This document shows, piece by piece, positions 51,901-59,154 of a DNA stretch of 64,000 nucleotides. Under the pieces are notes generated by a model that did not search any database, was not told the DNA's origin, and saw nothing but the letters and a program-made list of their open reading frames with translations. Origin of the DNA: Pelistega suis (lineage in GTDB: Bacteria; Pseudomonadota; Gammaproteobacteria; Burkholderiales; Burkholderiaceae_B). Location of the stretch: contig NZ_JABGBN010000007.1 in assembly GCF_013133795.1 (NCBI RefSeq), positions 1-64,000 on the forward strand. Reading direction: 5' to 3'. The position numbers and the translations under genes are program-made. How positions within the stretch are numbered: position 1 is the stretch's first letter; every line of letters starts with the position of its first letter.

Positions 51901-51933
51901 AAAGCCATAGAGCAGGAGCGAAAAAAACGATGA
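42931..51933 (+). CDS. cdiA: CdiA-type contact-dependent inhibition effector / filamentous haemagglutinin (3000 residues)
   Basis: Exported by CdiB, presented on the cell surface, delivers its C-terminal toxin to neighbours. The ESPR-type extended signal peptide (MNRQLFKVIFNKKRGAMTVV...) cleaves near A65-Q66. The TPS domain follows, with ANPWLARGEARIIVNQ and VVANPAGIEVNGGRFINAAG. Haemagglutinin repeats fill most of residues 230-1220 and 1720-2500. A Cys/Pro/Glu-rich, Tyr-rich insert lies at about 1220-1500, where CdiA receptor-binding domains occur. A pretoxin region ends in VENN (2749-2752). The toxin tail (about 2753-3000) has an HNH-like DH (2907-2908) and NLQPM (2939-2943) with a CSKGC motif (2949-2953). 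The stop overlaps the immunity gene (ATGA). Confidence 0.92.
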   Translation: MNRQLFKVIFNKKRGAMTVVSECAKAQGKVSHSSVTLMRVSHFWRFTVLSNVILSAFGISSPVLAQGIVADGLASKHQQATILRTASGVPQVNIQTPSSEGVSINQFSQFDVTAKGAILNNSRQAVQTQTAGWVAANPWLARGEARIIVNQVNSARASILGGTIEVAGRRAEVVVANPAGIEVNGGRFINAAGVTLTTGRPQYASGTLQGYQVREGMLTIAGAGLDTSSADYTRLLSRAAQIQGGIWAQDLQLIAGRNDIAHDSKSGVSAVVVEHEHGAPPKVAIDTGNLGGMYAGSIQLISTEKGVGVNHAGQALASAGQVQISVDGQLSHQGQISANQAEVQLNVRSLVNEGTISSKRDLRIQSEQLHNQGVLTTPETLFVRNKTLFHNKGDIVARRMDIETESLRQGEGANFIQSGEQGLHLTTAKLDNRGQMGVIAEPQMKPDLNQRLPDSSKTEATQTQVESEVMTPVLDNMQVTVIPAGKLRITQALENAGRILSNQAVTLEVSQSLNNSGQLYTNDLDVKGSLFKNRGEIQSQHGLNIQVHQLDNQQGILKGQEHVKISATHLNNQQGVIQAQKTLDIGVKQAIENQQGQLLANDGIMLTSTDLTNSQQGSIQAGYIQTVQHNQLMNEGGEITAQHDITVKVGQLSNRYGIVQAQQDIHLHVGGTLENQSGKIYADTVKADVKGDIYHAHGTIDAQTGIELTIGGGLVQEGAKLLAGEAIKINAQQVLGEGNVWQAGQSLQINTTGQLQQRQGSMYAGHRLTLAANEVDLARSQGYANRGIQVDAQGNIDLSQSQWLSQGDVLFKGAQLNLAQASLSTQGAVKISAEQLLHQNAQTQAQQDMTINVQGALENLSGKFLSGKNLQVQAQRVDNTLGMLGSTQRLHVSVAEQLANIQGELLAGEHMQVVAPVLDNEKGRIASGGNVELTLAERLHNQAGQIVADGEITIADKVASVSERRLQINHQGGDIHANQGVTIHAKSLSGDGRLSSSQGLSIQVRDDFISASDITVGSQLHISSLGKVHNAHRWQAGETLRISAKGIENTASGELIGDKEVMLHSEGLLSNRGLINSHGLTAIRAKEVQNIGTGRVYGDHVAIEADKLLNAEETQANGDKKSAVIAAREHLALGVGHLINQEDSLLLSADTLVIGGRLTEDYQAIGKAQRVDNQGGKIEAGGDMSLAVAHLQNDNSNFALAKKVAIGQPSTHNEVAKSGESFRRQMSDLKWVKFSRAGKLVNKNMADYGGVIELGVTPIPSVYETLCYRQGGAAYECEDGVEKFNYDIDDPVWAYFGVTAPQAEPTQQPQSEEEPQPPVEPYHSGYCAAGSPNAIQAVCVTYQEQMAAYAQEKSIYDTYQAWITQNIPLYDALEEKIDAYNARFRVEIKDFTHYLFKRYQFEDQVASSKPGQIIAGGNLQLTGDKFVNDKSHIIAGKTLSGDVGNLQNIEAEGLHYIEDRGTSQYTRTRWRGGFKRYHERKWSRKRSYERDYQESIVIPVTRVESQRGLVTNPYAISDVTQKQVNQREADDGRMAKEMDNTSRPPGLQTQTQGANISAVRISDLPQVILPTQSIYRIAPHHPQYVVQTDPAFADYRRWLGSDYMLKALQGDGNWQHKRLGDAYYEQRLVRDQIMQATGQRYLQGYHDDQEQFKALMQSGITAAKAMNLRPGIALSAEQVARLSSDIVWLEWQQVRLTDGRFEKVLVPRVYLLPRSGDVNTKGALIAADRIELNVQGDMHNAGVIAGRQIVNLKAENIAHTGQIQGETVNVSANERLRIQGGQVHAQDDIYLHAGKMVDVQSTTRSTTNQANGFTANWTGLDRVAGLYVKQADGQLVIASSGDIQLLGAQLSSLGEMTLLAGRDISVAGVKTETFERTQNNARNYRQEGETQEVGSRLSAQGNLRLQADNAVTVRGSQLESQKGTLLVSAQQDLTIEAGEQTQDYAEHRYHKDRSGLGSKSRERYYREQAQEAIASELTGQHVQLLSGEDLTVSGSQVVSDRGTKLWAGDTLSIEAANQQYEHIYYAKDTKSGVWGTGGMGFTIGRQAQSLRQGTQTQTVLGSMVGSLEGDVHLQAGQQYRQEASRISAPKGDVSIYAPQVRIQASKQHSKQEVEQRFSQSGLSVALNVPVVQAVQGAVQAVKQVGASQNARVNAMAVANAAWQGYEAVDAAQSLIKGVAGGHPNAIQASVSITMGQQKHQSTQQQEQTQAAPSQVLAGGQVWIQANGGERNTIDIVGSDVVGQQGTYLVARDGITLQAAAQSQVENTTQKSRGWNAGVSMGYGQSGLGVGVTAGANRGHGYGNGEELSWRESRVGDTGSQTILQTGGTAELIGAQVFGKGIDVYAQDLHIQSVQEMSTYTGRQRQTGGQITVGTGLSGSVNHHRQKIKADYASVQTPSGLFAGDDGFKVDVEGKTQLIGGIITSSIRAEQEGRNSVSTATLQTQALQNVASYEGEGVGLSVSADAKGGWDGQVVDDKGKASHRISGAVGYGSDSDSQYRRTESGIGTRDITITDEQQQALLTGQSAQAMKDSVYTSLSSVQVLNQTPLANTFNRQELEKELQIQVEVGQAFSQNVASARRLLNHRKAEYEAAFKRGELSKKAYEDKVAMLDSVGLGLSVLSAGLSSPSEHAAGIAAASLSPLAAYQIGQYAKAHKMEGSAPHVIAHAVLAGAVAAAGGQDIVSSAVAAGGAELLAPVLSQYLYDKPSSELSAEEKQSLSAILRLAGAGIGASAGGSNLPQTAQAVDGAVENNHWMSLKAAEVVMKMRRDNPAEYEKFIQKQNELAVWLGNTLADFTPIIGDIKGFAEAETFGDYFFATLATAPLIGDTAKATYTSIKEAYEVAKQAKDTEKMTSLIAEAAALKKRTDFTNKYGQLHDFWFVDGNAHWLNPLTNQLEAIPASAKVSVDHILPKHYLEKEMKGFKELPKEVQRALLNDIDNLQPMIHSANCSKGCRVEFTGKGWKSWDGLSIHPEYKRYLEKQQNQMVDKIEKAIEQERKKR

Positions 51934-52757
51934 TACGACCGATCTTAACTTTTGAAAAAGCTAAAGAAGAATTTGATCATATTGTGACGGATTTTTCTCA
52001 GCTTCAAGAAAAAGAGATTGCCTATATAGAGAGTCACGGAGGATGGGAACTCTCTGATACACAGCTCTTAAAAGGAGGAGGGAAAGAGTGGATTATTGAG
52101 CCTTTAAGGGAGCTACAACCACTCAGTTATCAAGTGTTAAAAGAGCATGCCTCTGAGTATATGGTGGGGTTTTATTGGTTTCGTCCAGTACCTCATCCAG
52201 CATGCCCTTTGAGTAATATGGGACATGCAGGTTTTTTGGTTGTTAAAGATCGTGTGATATGGGTAAGAGCACATGCTCAAGAAATTATCACAGGAAGTAT
52301 TAATTATTTTCATCCAAGTATTAGAGAGTCGTGGTTAAAAAGGGCAGGTTTATGGGGGGTATCTCCTAGCGTAGCCGCATGGTATCCCCGAATGTTGGTG
52401 GGAGGGGCGCGGTTTTATTTGTCTTTTGAAAATTATGCAGAATTAGCTGACAGGCGTTGGAAAAAGACTATCTTACCGATATTAGAGGAGAAAATTCCAC
52501 AGTTGTACAACGATGGATGGCCGACTTTTCGCTGCTTCTTAGACAGCAGCCTACCGGATGATGGGAGTACGATAGGTGATCAGTTGTATATTCTAGAGGA
52601 AGACCCAGAAAAACGAGTGTACTGGGTAAAAGATTGTAATTTTAAGCAGATGTATTATTTGGAGAACCCTGGTGAGGCGATAGACGCTTATTCTGCACAT
52701 ACCTTACTGCAAAAAGAGGGAAGATTTGACTTTAGTCCTTGGGCTAAGCCGTGGTAG
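51930..52757 (+). CDS. Putative CdiI immunity protein (unrecognised family)
   Basis: 275-residue protein whose ATG overlaps the cdiA stop by 4 nt, the standard place for the gene that neutralises the CdiA toxin. I do not recognise the sequence. It is Trp/Tyr/Pro-rich, with GHAGFLVVKDRVIWVRAHAQ, WYPRMLVGGARFYLSFENYA and a C-terminal FDFSPWAKPW. No signal peptide or membrane segment is seen, so it is cytosolic, as CdiI proteins are. At 275 residues it is larger than most known CdiI proteins (about 80-180). The immunity role is inferred from position only. Confidence 0.75.
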   Translation: MIRPILTFEKAKEEFDHIVTDFSQLQEKEIAYIESHGGWELSDTQLLKGGGKEWIIEPLRELQPLSYQVLKEHASEYMVGFYWFRPVPHPACPLSNMGHAGFLVVKDRVIWVRAHAQEIITGSINYFHPSIRESWLKRAGLWGVSPSVAAWYPRMLVGGARFYLSFENYAELADRRWKKTILPILEEKIPQLYNDGWPTFRCFLDSSLPDDGSTIGDQLYILEEDPEKRVYWVKDCNFKQMYYLENPGEAIDAYSAHTLLQKEGRFDFSPWAKPW

Positions 52758-52763
52758 TGTTTT

Positions 52764-52791
52764 AATAGCCAGAGCACATGCTCTGGCTATT
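52764..52791. terminator. Hairpin terminator between the immunity gene and the convergent DUF945 gene
   Basis: AATAGCCAGAGCA (52764-52776) pairs with TGCTCTGGCTATT (52779-52791), nearly a perfect palindrome. A/T tracts on both sides could stop both convergent transcripts. Confidence 0.7.
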
Positions 52792-52800
52792 TAGTGTCGA

Positions 52801-54378
52801 TTAATCCATATACTTACTAAAAATCTCTGTCGCTTTCATTTGTGATTCAGACAGTGCCATCTGTTGTATAAATTGTTTAAAGCGACTATCCAAAAGTCCC
52901 ACGAGCGCTATCACAGGATAGTCTTGTCCGTTGTAGCGGATGGTCTCAATGTCTTTTAATGACTTGCCCTCGGGTGCGGTGGCGCTTAGGGTAATACTCA
53001 CCGCCTGTTGGTCTGCATTGGCTAATTCTGATTGTAGGAGGGCTTGTTGAATATCAGCATTCAGCTTTTGCATGATTTGCTTTTCTTCGGCGCTAGGGGC
53101 AGGTAGACCTTTGTCTTTTGCCGCAAAGTTCATCACATCAATGAGAAGGGTCGATAACCAATCTTGATGGCTTTTTAGCGAAAAGTCTGCTTTCGCAATA
53201 CTTTGTATTGCCAGCTCATCCTGTGACTGTACTTGAGCTAAGTCAGGAAAACGAAATCCCATGTCCGCTTTAATCGAAAATGCTCCGCCTTGGTTACGGT
53301 GGGTGATAGGACCATACTGCAGCACGGGTGAGTGTTTAAAGATATCTTGTCCTAGGGATTTGAGGGTAGGTAAATGAGGAGCAAGAATAGCTTCTACATC
53401 TACTTTAGTATCAGCAGGTTTATTAAGGTCTTGTTTGATGAGGTCGCTAAGAATAGTCCCGGCGATGCTGAGAAATTGCTTCGTCGAGGCAGAGTCTAGG
53501 CGTTGGTAACCCATGTCGATATCTATCTCGCCAATTGGGTTGCCATTAAGCAGGATATTTTTATAGCTTCCCTTTTCGTTCAAGCCAATCATGATACCGT
53601 CATCATCGACGTTTCCTGTACCGTTTATTTCTTGTACCGTGATGATATTATTTTGTACTTCTACACGGATGTCTTTGATGTCGGATGTTGTTTGATAGTT
53701 AAACTGATTTTGGGCGGATACGCTGCCTTGGGTACTCGCTTTTACAGACCCCATGGTTAACTCGAAAGCAGGGGTGTTTTGAGAGGTGCTTTTTATTTGC
53801 AGACCGTCTAGGGTCCATTGTGTACTAAAGTCGGAGAATTGGTGGTTAGTCTTAAAATCTAACTGTACCTTGCCCATAGAAAATTGGTCTTCTTTGGTAG
53901 ATGTTTTATTTTCTGCCAAGAGTGGAGCGAGTTGTGCATTGCCCTTGATGTGTTTATTATAGCCATGCGTATATTCTACGAGTAAAGGTTGCTCTACTTG
54001 GAATAGTTTAAAAAAAGGCGCTGTTTTTTCATTGCGAATTAAGGTAATGGTATTGGTATAACTGCTAGGGCTGAAATGGCCTTTCTTAAGTGCGTCGAGT
54101 GGAAACGGTCCATGCTGAATCGCACTGTTTAGGAGTTCAATATGCTCGCCGTTTTGCGCTTTTAGACCAAAGATATATTGTGATGAAAAAATACCCGACT
54201 CACCTTGATCAGCGGTGATGTGGACATCCTTGAGGCCGAATTCCGCAAGTTTCTGATTGAGCTGTTGCACTTGAGTGTCTAAGCGCTCTTTGATTTGTTT
54301 ACCATGATAATGGCTGGCAATTGGATAAATGGCAGCAAGAGCAATAACAATACCTGTTATAAATGTTGTTTTACGCAT
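52801..54378 (-). CDS. DUF945 family protein (YdgA-like)
   Basis: 525 residues. The N-terminal MRKTTFITGIVIALAAIYPIA is a membrane anchor or uncleaved signal. The long periplasmic body contains the YdgA/DUF945 repeats and hydrophobic-polar alternation. I chose ATG 54378, with AGGAG 8 nt upstream and a start that begins the signal segment. An upstream in-frame start at 54402 adds eight unlike residues. The role of YdgA proteins is uncertain; they are often annotated as periplasmic beta-stranded proteins. Confidence 0.88.
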   Translation of the reverse strand: MRKTTFITGIVIALAAIYPIASHYHGKQIKERLDTQVQQLNQKLAEFGLKDVHITADQGESGIFSSQYIFGLKAQNGEHIELLNSAIQHGPFPLDALKKGHFSPSSYTNTITLIRNEKTAPFFKLFQVEQPLLVEYTHGYNKHIKGNAQLAPLLAENKTSTKEDQFSMGKVQLDFKTNHQFSDFSTQWTLDGLQIKSTSQNTPAFELTMGSVKASTQGSVSAQNQFNYQTTSDIKDIRVEVQNNIITVQEINGTGNVDDDGIMIGLNEKGSYKNILLNGNPIGEIDIDMGYQRLDSASTKQFLSIAGTILSDLIKQDLNKPADTKVDVEAILAPHLPTLKSLGQDIFKHSPVLQYGPITHRNQGGAFSIKADMGFRFPDLAQVQSQDELAIQSIAKADFSLKSHQDWLSTLLIDVMNFAAKDKGLPAPSAEEKQIMQKLNADIQQALLQSELANADQQAVSITLSATAPEGKSLKDIETIRYNGQDYPVIALVGLLDSRFKQFIQQMALSESQMKATEIFSKYMD

Positions 54379-54541
54379 ATCAACACTCCTAGATGGAAGC
54401 ATAGAAAAAAGTTAATGTAGTAGGGAAAAGTGATAAACACACCCTAGAAGTAATAGCTTATTATAACGAAAACGACTCGAAAACAAATTGGAAAATAGTT
54501 ACTATAGGCTGTTTATGAAGGATGTCCAATAAGAGGTAAAA

Positions 54542-55018
54542 ATGACGGCAAAGAAAATTTATTTAGCAGGTTTTGATGTTTTTCGTCAGGATGCCGTAGC
54601 GCATGGTAAGACCTTGCAGCAGCTTTGTGAAGAATATGGTTTTATTGGATTATACCCTTTGGATAATGCCGCACCGAGTCATCTCTCAGGACGTGCATTA
54701 GCACGATGGATTTATCAGGCAAATATAGCCTTGATTGAACAGGCAGATATGGTGATTGCGAATGTGAATCCTTTCCGAGGGTATGAGCCAGATTCGGGGA
54801 CGATTTTTGAAATTGGTTATGCGAAGGCCTTGGGTAAAAAGGTATGGATTTATACTGAGCAACAACAAGATTTACGACATCAAGTCCCTCACCAGGATGG
54901 CATAGATCAAGAGGGGTATCTTGTTGAGGACTTTGGTTTAAATATCAACTTGATGATTGCGTGTAGTGTGGATGGACAGGCGGTCTCTTTTGAGGCGTGC
55001 TTAAAAGCACTCGTTTAA
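54542..55018 (+). CDS. Nucleoside 2-deoxyribosyltransferase
   Basis: Transfers 2-deoxyribose between bases in nucleotide salvage. The 158-residue protein has the N-terminal KIYLAGFDVFRQDA fold start and ADMVIANVNPFRGYEPDSGT, with the catalytic-face segment DSGTIFEIGYAKALGK. The Glu in IFEIGYA is the likely nucleophile. It has AAGAGGTAAAA before the start. It converges with the SET-protein gene. Confidence 0.9.
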   Translation: MTAKKIYLAGFDVFRQDAVAHGKTLQQLCEEYGFIGLYPLDNAAPSHLSGRALARWIYQANIALIEQADMVIANVNPFRGYEPDSGTIFEIGYAKALGKKVWIYTEQQQDLRHQVPHQDGIDQEGYLVEDFGLNINLMIACSVDGQAVSFEACLKALV

Positions 55019-55023
55019 GTGGT

Positions 55024-55509
55024 TTATTTTTTAAGTGCTAACATCGTGCCTCGACAGCTAGGAGTGCCACATAAGCAAAGATATTCTTGCTTGCGTTTTT
55101 TAGTGAGACGACCCTCTAATTGTAAGTGGTAATCGTAAAATAATTCTTCGCCTTTCTTAATGTCACGTAAGGCGTAGATAAAGACGCGAGTACCTTTGTT
55201 ATTTTCTTGGGTTTCGCAGTTAGGTTCGCAAGCATGGTTAATCCAGCGAGCGTCATTACCGTCTTGTCCACCGTCAATGATATTGCCATTAGACAGAGAA
55301 AAGAAGAAGGTGTGAAAAGGATCCTCAGGATTGACAGGAAACATCGCGTCCGCCTCATCCGCAGTAATACGCTTACCCACATATTCCATAATTTTGGTGC
55401 CAGCAGGGATATCCTTAGCCGCAAATATGCCTGTACCATGCAAGGTAGAGCGTTTAACTTTATGCCAAGGATAGCCTTTTACGTTGGTAGGTTTGGGAGT
55501 TTTAAGCAT
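55024..55509 (-). CDS. SET-domain protein (putative lysine methyltransferase)
   Basis: 161 residues. It has a full SET domain: GTGIFAAKDIPAGTKIMEYVGKR, the catalytic RWINHACEPNCE and GEELFYDY. A post-SET zinc segment CLCGTPSCRG follows. This is the same architecture as eukaryotic histone methyltransferases, and related short SET proteins are known in some bacteria. I chose ATG 55509, which overlaps the panB stop; GTG at 55524 is less likely. It is encoded directly after panB in the same operon. Substrate is unknown. Confidence 0.88.
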   Translation of the reverse strand: MLKTPKPTNVKGYPWHKVKRSTLHGTGIFAAKDIPAGTKIMEYVGKRITADEADAMFPVNPEDPFHTFFFSLSNGNIIDGGQDGNDARWINHACEPNCETQENNKGTRVFIYALRDIKKGEELFYDYHLQLEGRLTKKRKQEYLCLCGTPSCRGTMLALKK

Positions 55510-56332
55510 TTTTCTTGGGTACACCGAAACAGTTATCTAAGGTAGGGAAAGTATTGGCACGTACCTCATCGGCATAGGCTTTGACCCCATCACGAATCGT
55601 AGCTTGTACATCGGCAAACTGCTTAGCAAATTTAGGGATACGAGGTCCGCTGAGGTTAAGAATATCTTCGGTGACCAGAATCTGACCATCGCATTGTGGT
55701 GAAGCACCGATACCGATAGTGGGGATGGCGACATTGGCTGTAATGCGGCGAGCTAATGCCTCAGCACTCCCCTCAATGACAATACTAAATGCTCCTGCTT
55801 GTGCTTGGGCTAAGGCATCTTGGTAAATGCGTTCTGCCATTTCTTCGCTAAGACCTTGGGCTTTAAAGCCGCCCATGGTATTGAAGTATTGGGGCATAAG
55901 ACCAACATGCGCCATCACAGGAATACCGCGCTCGGTTAGAAAGCGTGTGGTCTCTGCAAGGAAAGCACCGCCTTCCATCTTAACGGCGCTTGCATTGCTT
56001 TTTTGGAGAATATAAGCCGCGTGACGGAAAGCTTGTTCGGGGGATTCTTGGTAGCTCCCAAAAGGCATATCCACCACTACACAAGCACGTTGAGTTGAAC
56101 GGACTACCGCTTGTGCATGAGCTGCCATTTGTTCAACCGTAATCGCAAGGGTGTTTTCCATGTTGTACCCTACCATCGCCGTAGAGTCACCAATCAGAAT
56201 TAAATCGACAAACTCATCCAAAATGCGAGCAAAAGGTGCTGTATAGGACGTTAGGCAGACGATTTTGTCTTGTCCTTTCATGGATTTAATTTGGGGAACG
56301 GTGATGCGTTTAATCTCGCTATGCACACTCAT
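55502..56332 (-). CDS. panB: 3-methyl-2-oxobutanoate hydroxymethyltransferase
   Basis: First committed step of pantothenate synthesis, using 5,10-methylenetetrahydrofolate. The 276-residue protein begins MSVHSEIKRITVPQIKSMKG and shows LTSYTAPFARI, LILIGDSTAMVGYNM, VVDMPFGSYQ and AVKMEGG. All are PanB signatures. I chose ATG 56332, preceded by AAGGA; a longer start at 56368 adds 12 residues. panC is not nearby. Confidence 0.95.
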   Translation of the reverse strand: MSVHSEIKRITVPQIKSMKGQDKIVCLTSYTAPFARILDEFVDLILIGDSTAMVGYNMENTLAITVEQMAAHAQAVVRSTQRACVVVDMPFGSYQESPEQAFRHAAYILQKSNASAVKMEGGAFLAETTRFLTERGIPVMAHVGLMPQYFNTMGGFKAQGLSEEMAERIYQDALAQAQAGAFSIVIEGSAEALARRITANVAIPTIGIGASPQCDGQILVTEDILNLSGPRIPKFAKQFADVQATIRDGVKAYADEVRANTFPTLDNCFGVPKKNA

Positions 56333-56460
56333 CTGAACATCCTTGAAGATTAAAGAAAGGTATAGCATACCCTAATTTAACGCTCTAAGCTAGATAAGCA
56401 AGGGAGTATTTACGTTACAATAAGGCAAGTTCATAAAATCATTTTTTTCAGGGATAAGTT

Positions 56461-58194
56461 ATGTCGCAAGAAACACAGTTAAATGGTGCTCAAGCCTTGT
56501 TGAATACCTTGATTGAACAAGGAGTAGATACGATTTTTGGTTATCCCGGTGGTGCTGTATTACCGCTTTACGATGCCTTATATTCTGAAAAACGTATTCG
56601 TCATATTCTAGTACGTCATGAGCAGGCTGCCTTGCATGCGGCTGAAGGGTATGCACGATCAACCGGTAAAACAGGCGTGGTCTTAGTGACATCAGGTCCG
56701 GGTATGGCCAATACGACATCAGGGCTATTAGATGCGATGTGTGATTCTATTCCTGTCTTGTGTATTAGTGGTCAAGTGGCAACCAGTGCGATTGGGACGG
56801 ATGCTTTCCAAGAATGTGATGCTGTAGGTATTTCTCGTCCGGTGACTAAGTGGAATGCACAAATTAAACGCGTGGAAGATGTGGTGGGCTTGGTATCTAA
56901 AGCCTTTCAACTGACGCAACAAGGTCGTCCTGGGCCAGTATTATTAGACTTTCCTAAAGATATTCAAATGGCAGCTGTTCCCTCAACAGCGAGTGAGGTA
57001 GTGCCATTGGAGAGTCCTCCACAAGTATCGCCATCTATTTTACAAGCCTCTATTAAACGAGCGGCATCCTTAATTGTGAATGCTAAACGCCCAGTTTTTT
57101 ATGGCGGAGGTGGTTTAATTAATTCGGGCAAAGAGGCATGTGAGGTATTTAGTAATCTAGTGAGCTATACCGGCGCACCATGTACCTTAACATTAATGGG
57201 CTTAGGCGCTTTCCCTTCGACAGATAAGCAGTTCCTCGGTATGTTGGGTATGCATGGAACCTTAGAGGCAAATTTAGCCATGCACCATGCAGACTTAATC
57301 GTATGTATTGGTGCTCGTTTTGATGATCGTATTACGGGGCGCTTATCGGATTTCTGCCCTCATGCTTTGAAAATTCACTTAGATATTGATCCTGCTTCTA
57401 TTGATAAAGTGGTACGTGCAGATGTTGCCTTAGTCGGTGATTGTTATACGGTTCTTAAGGATTTATTTAATGAGGTAAAAGCATTAGCACAAGATGCTTC
57501 ACGTATGGACGATTGGTGGCAACGTATTGAGAAGTGGCGTAGCAAGCAATGTTTATCGTTTACGCCATCATCAGAGGTGATTTTGCCACAGCATTTGTTA
57601 AGTGAAGTCAATCGTCTCATCAGTGATAAAGATGCGATTGTCAGTACGGATGTGGGGCAACATCAGATGTGGGCAGCACAGTATTTACAGTTTAAACGCC
57701 CTAATCGCTGGCTAACATCAGGAGGTGCGGGGACGATGGGTTATGGTATGCCTGCTGCCATTGGTGCTCAAATTGCCAATCCAGATGACTTAGTGGTTTG
57801 TATTACTGGTGATGCGTCAATCTTGATGAATATTCAGGAGATGGCAACAGCGATGCAACATAAGGTACCCGTAAAGGTGATTCTATGTAATAACCAACAT
57901 ATGGGTATGGTACGCCAGTGGCAAGAACTGATTCATAGTGAGCGTTATAGCCATAGCTATAATGCATGTATGCCTGATTTTGTGGCTTTAGCGAAAGCCT
58001 TTGGCTGGCAGGGAGCGACCGTTGCTAATCCTTCGGAATTAGAACAAGCCTTAGTCACCTGCTTAACATCAGAAGGACCTTATTTCTTAGACGTGCGTGT
58101 GCAAGCACAAGAAAACTGCTTCCCGATGATGCCGGCTGGCTATGGACATCAACAAGTGATGTTATCAGAAGATAATTGGTATGTTGAGGAATAG
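56461..58194 (+). CDS. Acetolactate synthase large subunit
   Basis: Thiamin diphosphate enzyme of valine/leucine/isoleucine synthesis. The 577-residue length and [16 protein letters not shown], the catalytic Glu in [26 protein letters not shown] and the ThDP/Mg site [13 protein letters not shown] are all present. [11 protein letters not shown] is typical of catabolic or anabolic AHAS large subunits. No ilvN/ilvH small subunit and no ilvC is beside it, so it could work with a small subunit encoded elsewhere or be a stand-alone enzyme. Confidence 0.92.
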   Translation: MSQETQLNGAQALLNTLIEQGVDTIFGYPGGAVLPLYDALYSEKRIRHILVRHEQAALHAAEGYARSTGKTGVVLVTSGPGMANTTSGLLDAMCDSIPVLCISGQVATSAIGTDAFQECDAVGISRPVTKWNAQIKRVEDVVGLVSKAFQLTQQGRPGPVLLDFPKDIQMAAVPSTASEVVPLESPPQVSPSILQASIKRAASLIVNAKRPVFYGGGGLINSGKEACEVFSNLVSYTGAPCTLTLMGLGAFPSTDKQFLGMLGMHGTLEANLAMHHADLIVCIGARFDDRITGRLSDFCPHALKIHLDIDPASIDKVVRADVALVGDCYTVLKDLFNEVKALAQDASRMDDWWQRIEKWRSKQCLSFTPSSEVILPQHLLSEVNRLISDKDAIVSTDVGQHQMWAAQYLQFKRPNRWLTSGGAGTMGYGMPAAIGAQIANPDDLVVCITGDASILMNIQEMATAMQHKVPVKVILCNNQHMGMVRQWQELIHSERYSHSYNACMPDFVALAKAFGWQGATVANPSELEQALVTCLTSEGPYFLDVRVQAQENCFPMMPAGYGHQQVMLSEDNWYVEE

Positions 58195-58230
58195 TTTTCT
58201 ATAATTATTCTTGATACTTATCAATTACTG

Positions 58231-58256
58231 CCCAGTATAACGAAGGTTATACTGGG
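58231..58256. terminator. Hairpin between convergent acetolactate synthase and methyltransferase genes
   Basis: CCCAGTATAAC (58231-58241), loop GAAG, then GTTATACTGGG (58246-58256): a perfect 11-bp stem between two converging genes. Confidence 0.7.
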
Positions 58257-58281
58257 TTGCGTATAACTGGGGTTGTGATTA

Positions 58282-59151
58282 TTAATAAGCAAAGCGTTCT
58301 TTGAGGGCAGATAAATGATATTGCTCGAGAATGGCAAGTTGACGTTCTCGGGCACTTTTTTTGAACCCACCTACCTTTTTCGCAATGATTAACTCATTTT
58401 TCATCGAGTGTTCCCAGCCGACTAATTCCGTCACGGTGACTTGATAACCCCGCGCTTCTAATTGGAGGCAACGGAGGACATTAGTAAGATGTGAGCCAAA
58501 TTCTCGGGTATGAATAGGGTGACGCCAGAGTTCGGATAAGGGAGTTTTACCGAGGGTCTGTCCTTTTTCTTGACGTAAAATAGAGGCCACTTCGGCTTGG
58601 CAACAGGGCACGAGTACCATATAGCGAGCATTATGAGCTAAACCAAAACGAATGGCATCATCGGTTGCTGTATTGCAAGCATGCAGGGCAGTTACAATAT
58701 CAATTTTCTCAGGAAGCTCTTGCGTTTGAATGGATTCTTCCACCGACATCGCTTTAAAAGACATCCCTTTGCTAAAACCAAGTCGGTGAGCAAGGTCTTG
58801 AGATTTTTTGACTAAATCTGCACGTGTTTCAATCCCATATACATGGGCTTGATCAAATTGTTTCAAATATAAATCATAGAGGATAAAGCCGAGATAAGAT
58901 TTTCCCGCACCATGATCGACTAGATTTAGACTGCCCTTATGTTCAATAATATCGGCCATTAAAGGCTCGATAAATTGATAGAGATGATAGACTTGTTTGA
59001 GTTTGCGCCGTGTGTCTTGATTGAGCTTACCATCACGCGTGAGAATATGTAGCTCTTTCAGGAGTTCGATACTCTGCTCAGGCTTAATCTCAGGGATAAG
59101 CGAGTGCGCATCAGTTGTTTTATTGTTTCGAGCTTATTTAGTATCACGCAT
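58282..59151 (-). CDS. Class I SAM-dependent methyltransferase (Methyltransf_32-like), with an in-frame stop at codon 6
   Basis: The body is a SAM methyltransferase: LVDHGAGKSYLGFILYDLYL, then VTALHACNTATDDAIRFGL and YMVLVPCCQAEVASIL. Upstream of the first ATG (58959) the frame stays open for about 58 more codons with protein-like sequence (TDAHSLIPEIKPEQSIELLK...). It reaches a good start, MRDTK at 59151, 3 nt after the hemN stop, but codon 6 is TAA (59134-59136). Either a nonsense mutation has cut the gene, or translation restarts downstream. The intact ATG form is 225 residues (58282-58959). Confidence 0.7.
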
Positions 59152-59154
59152 GGT

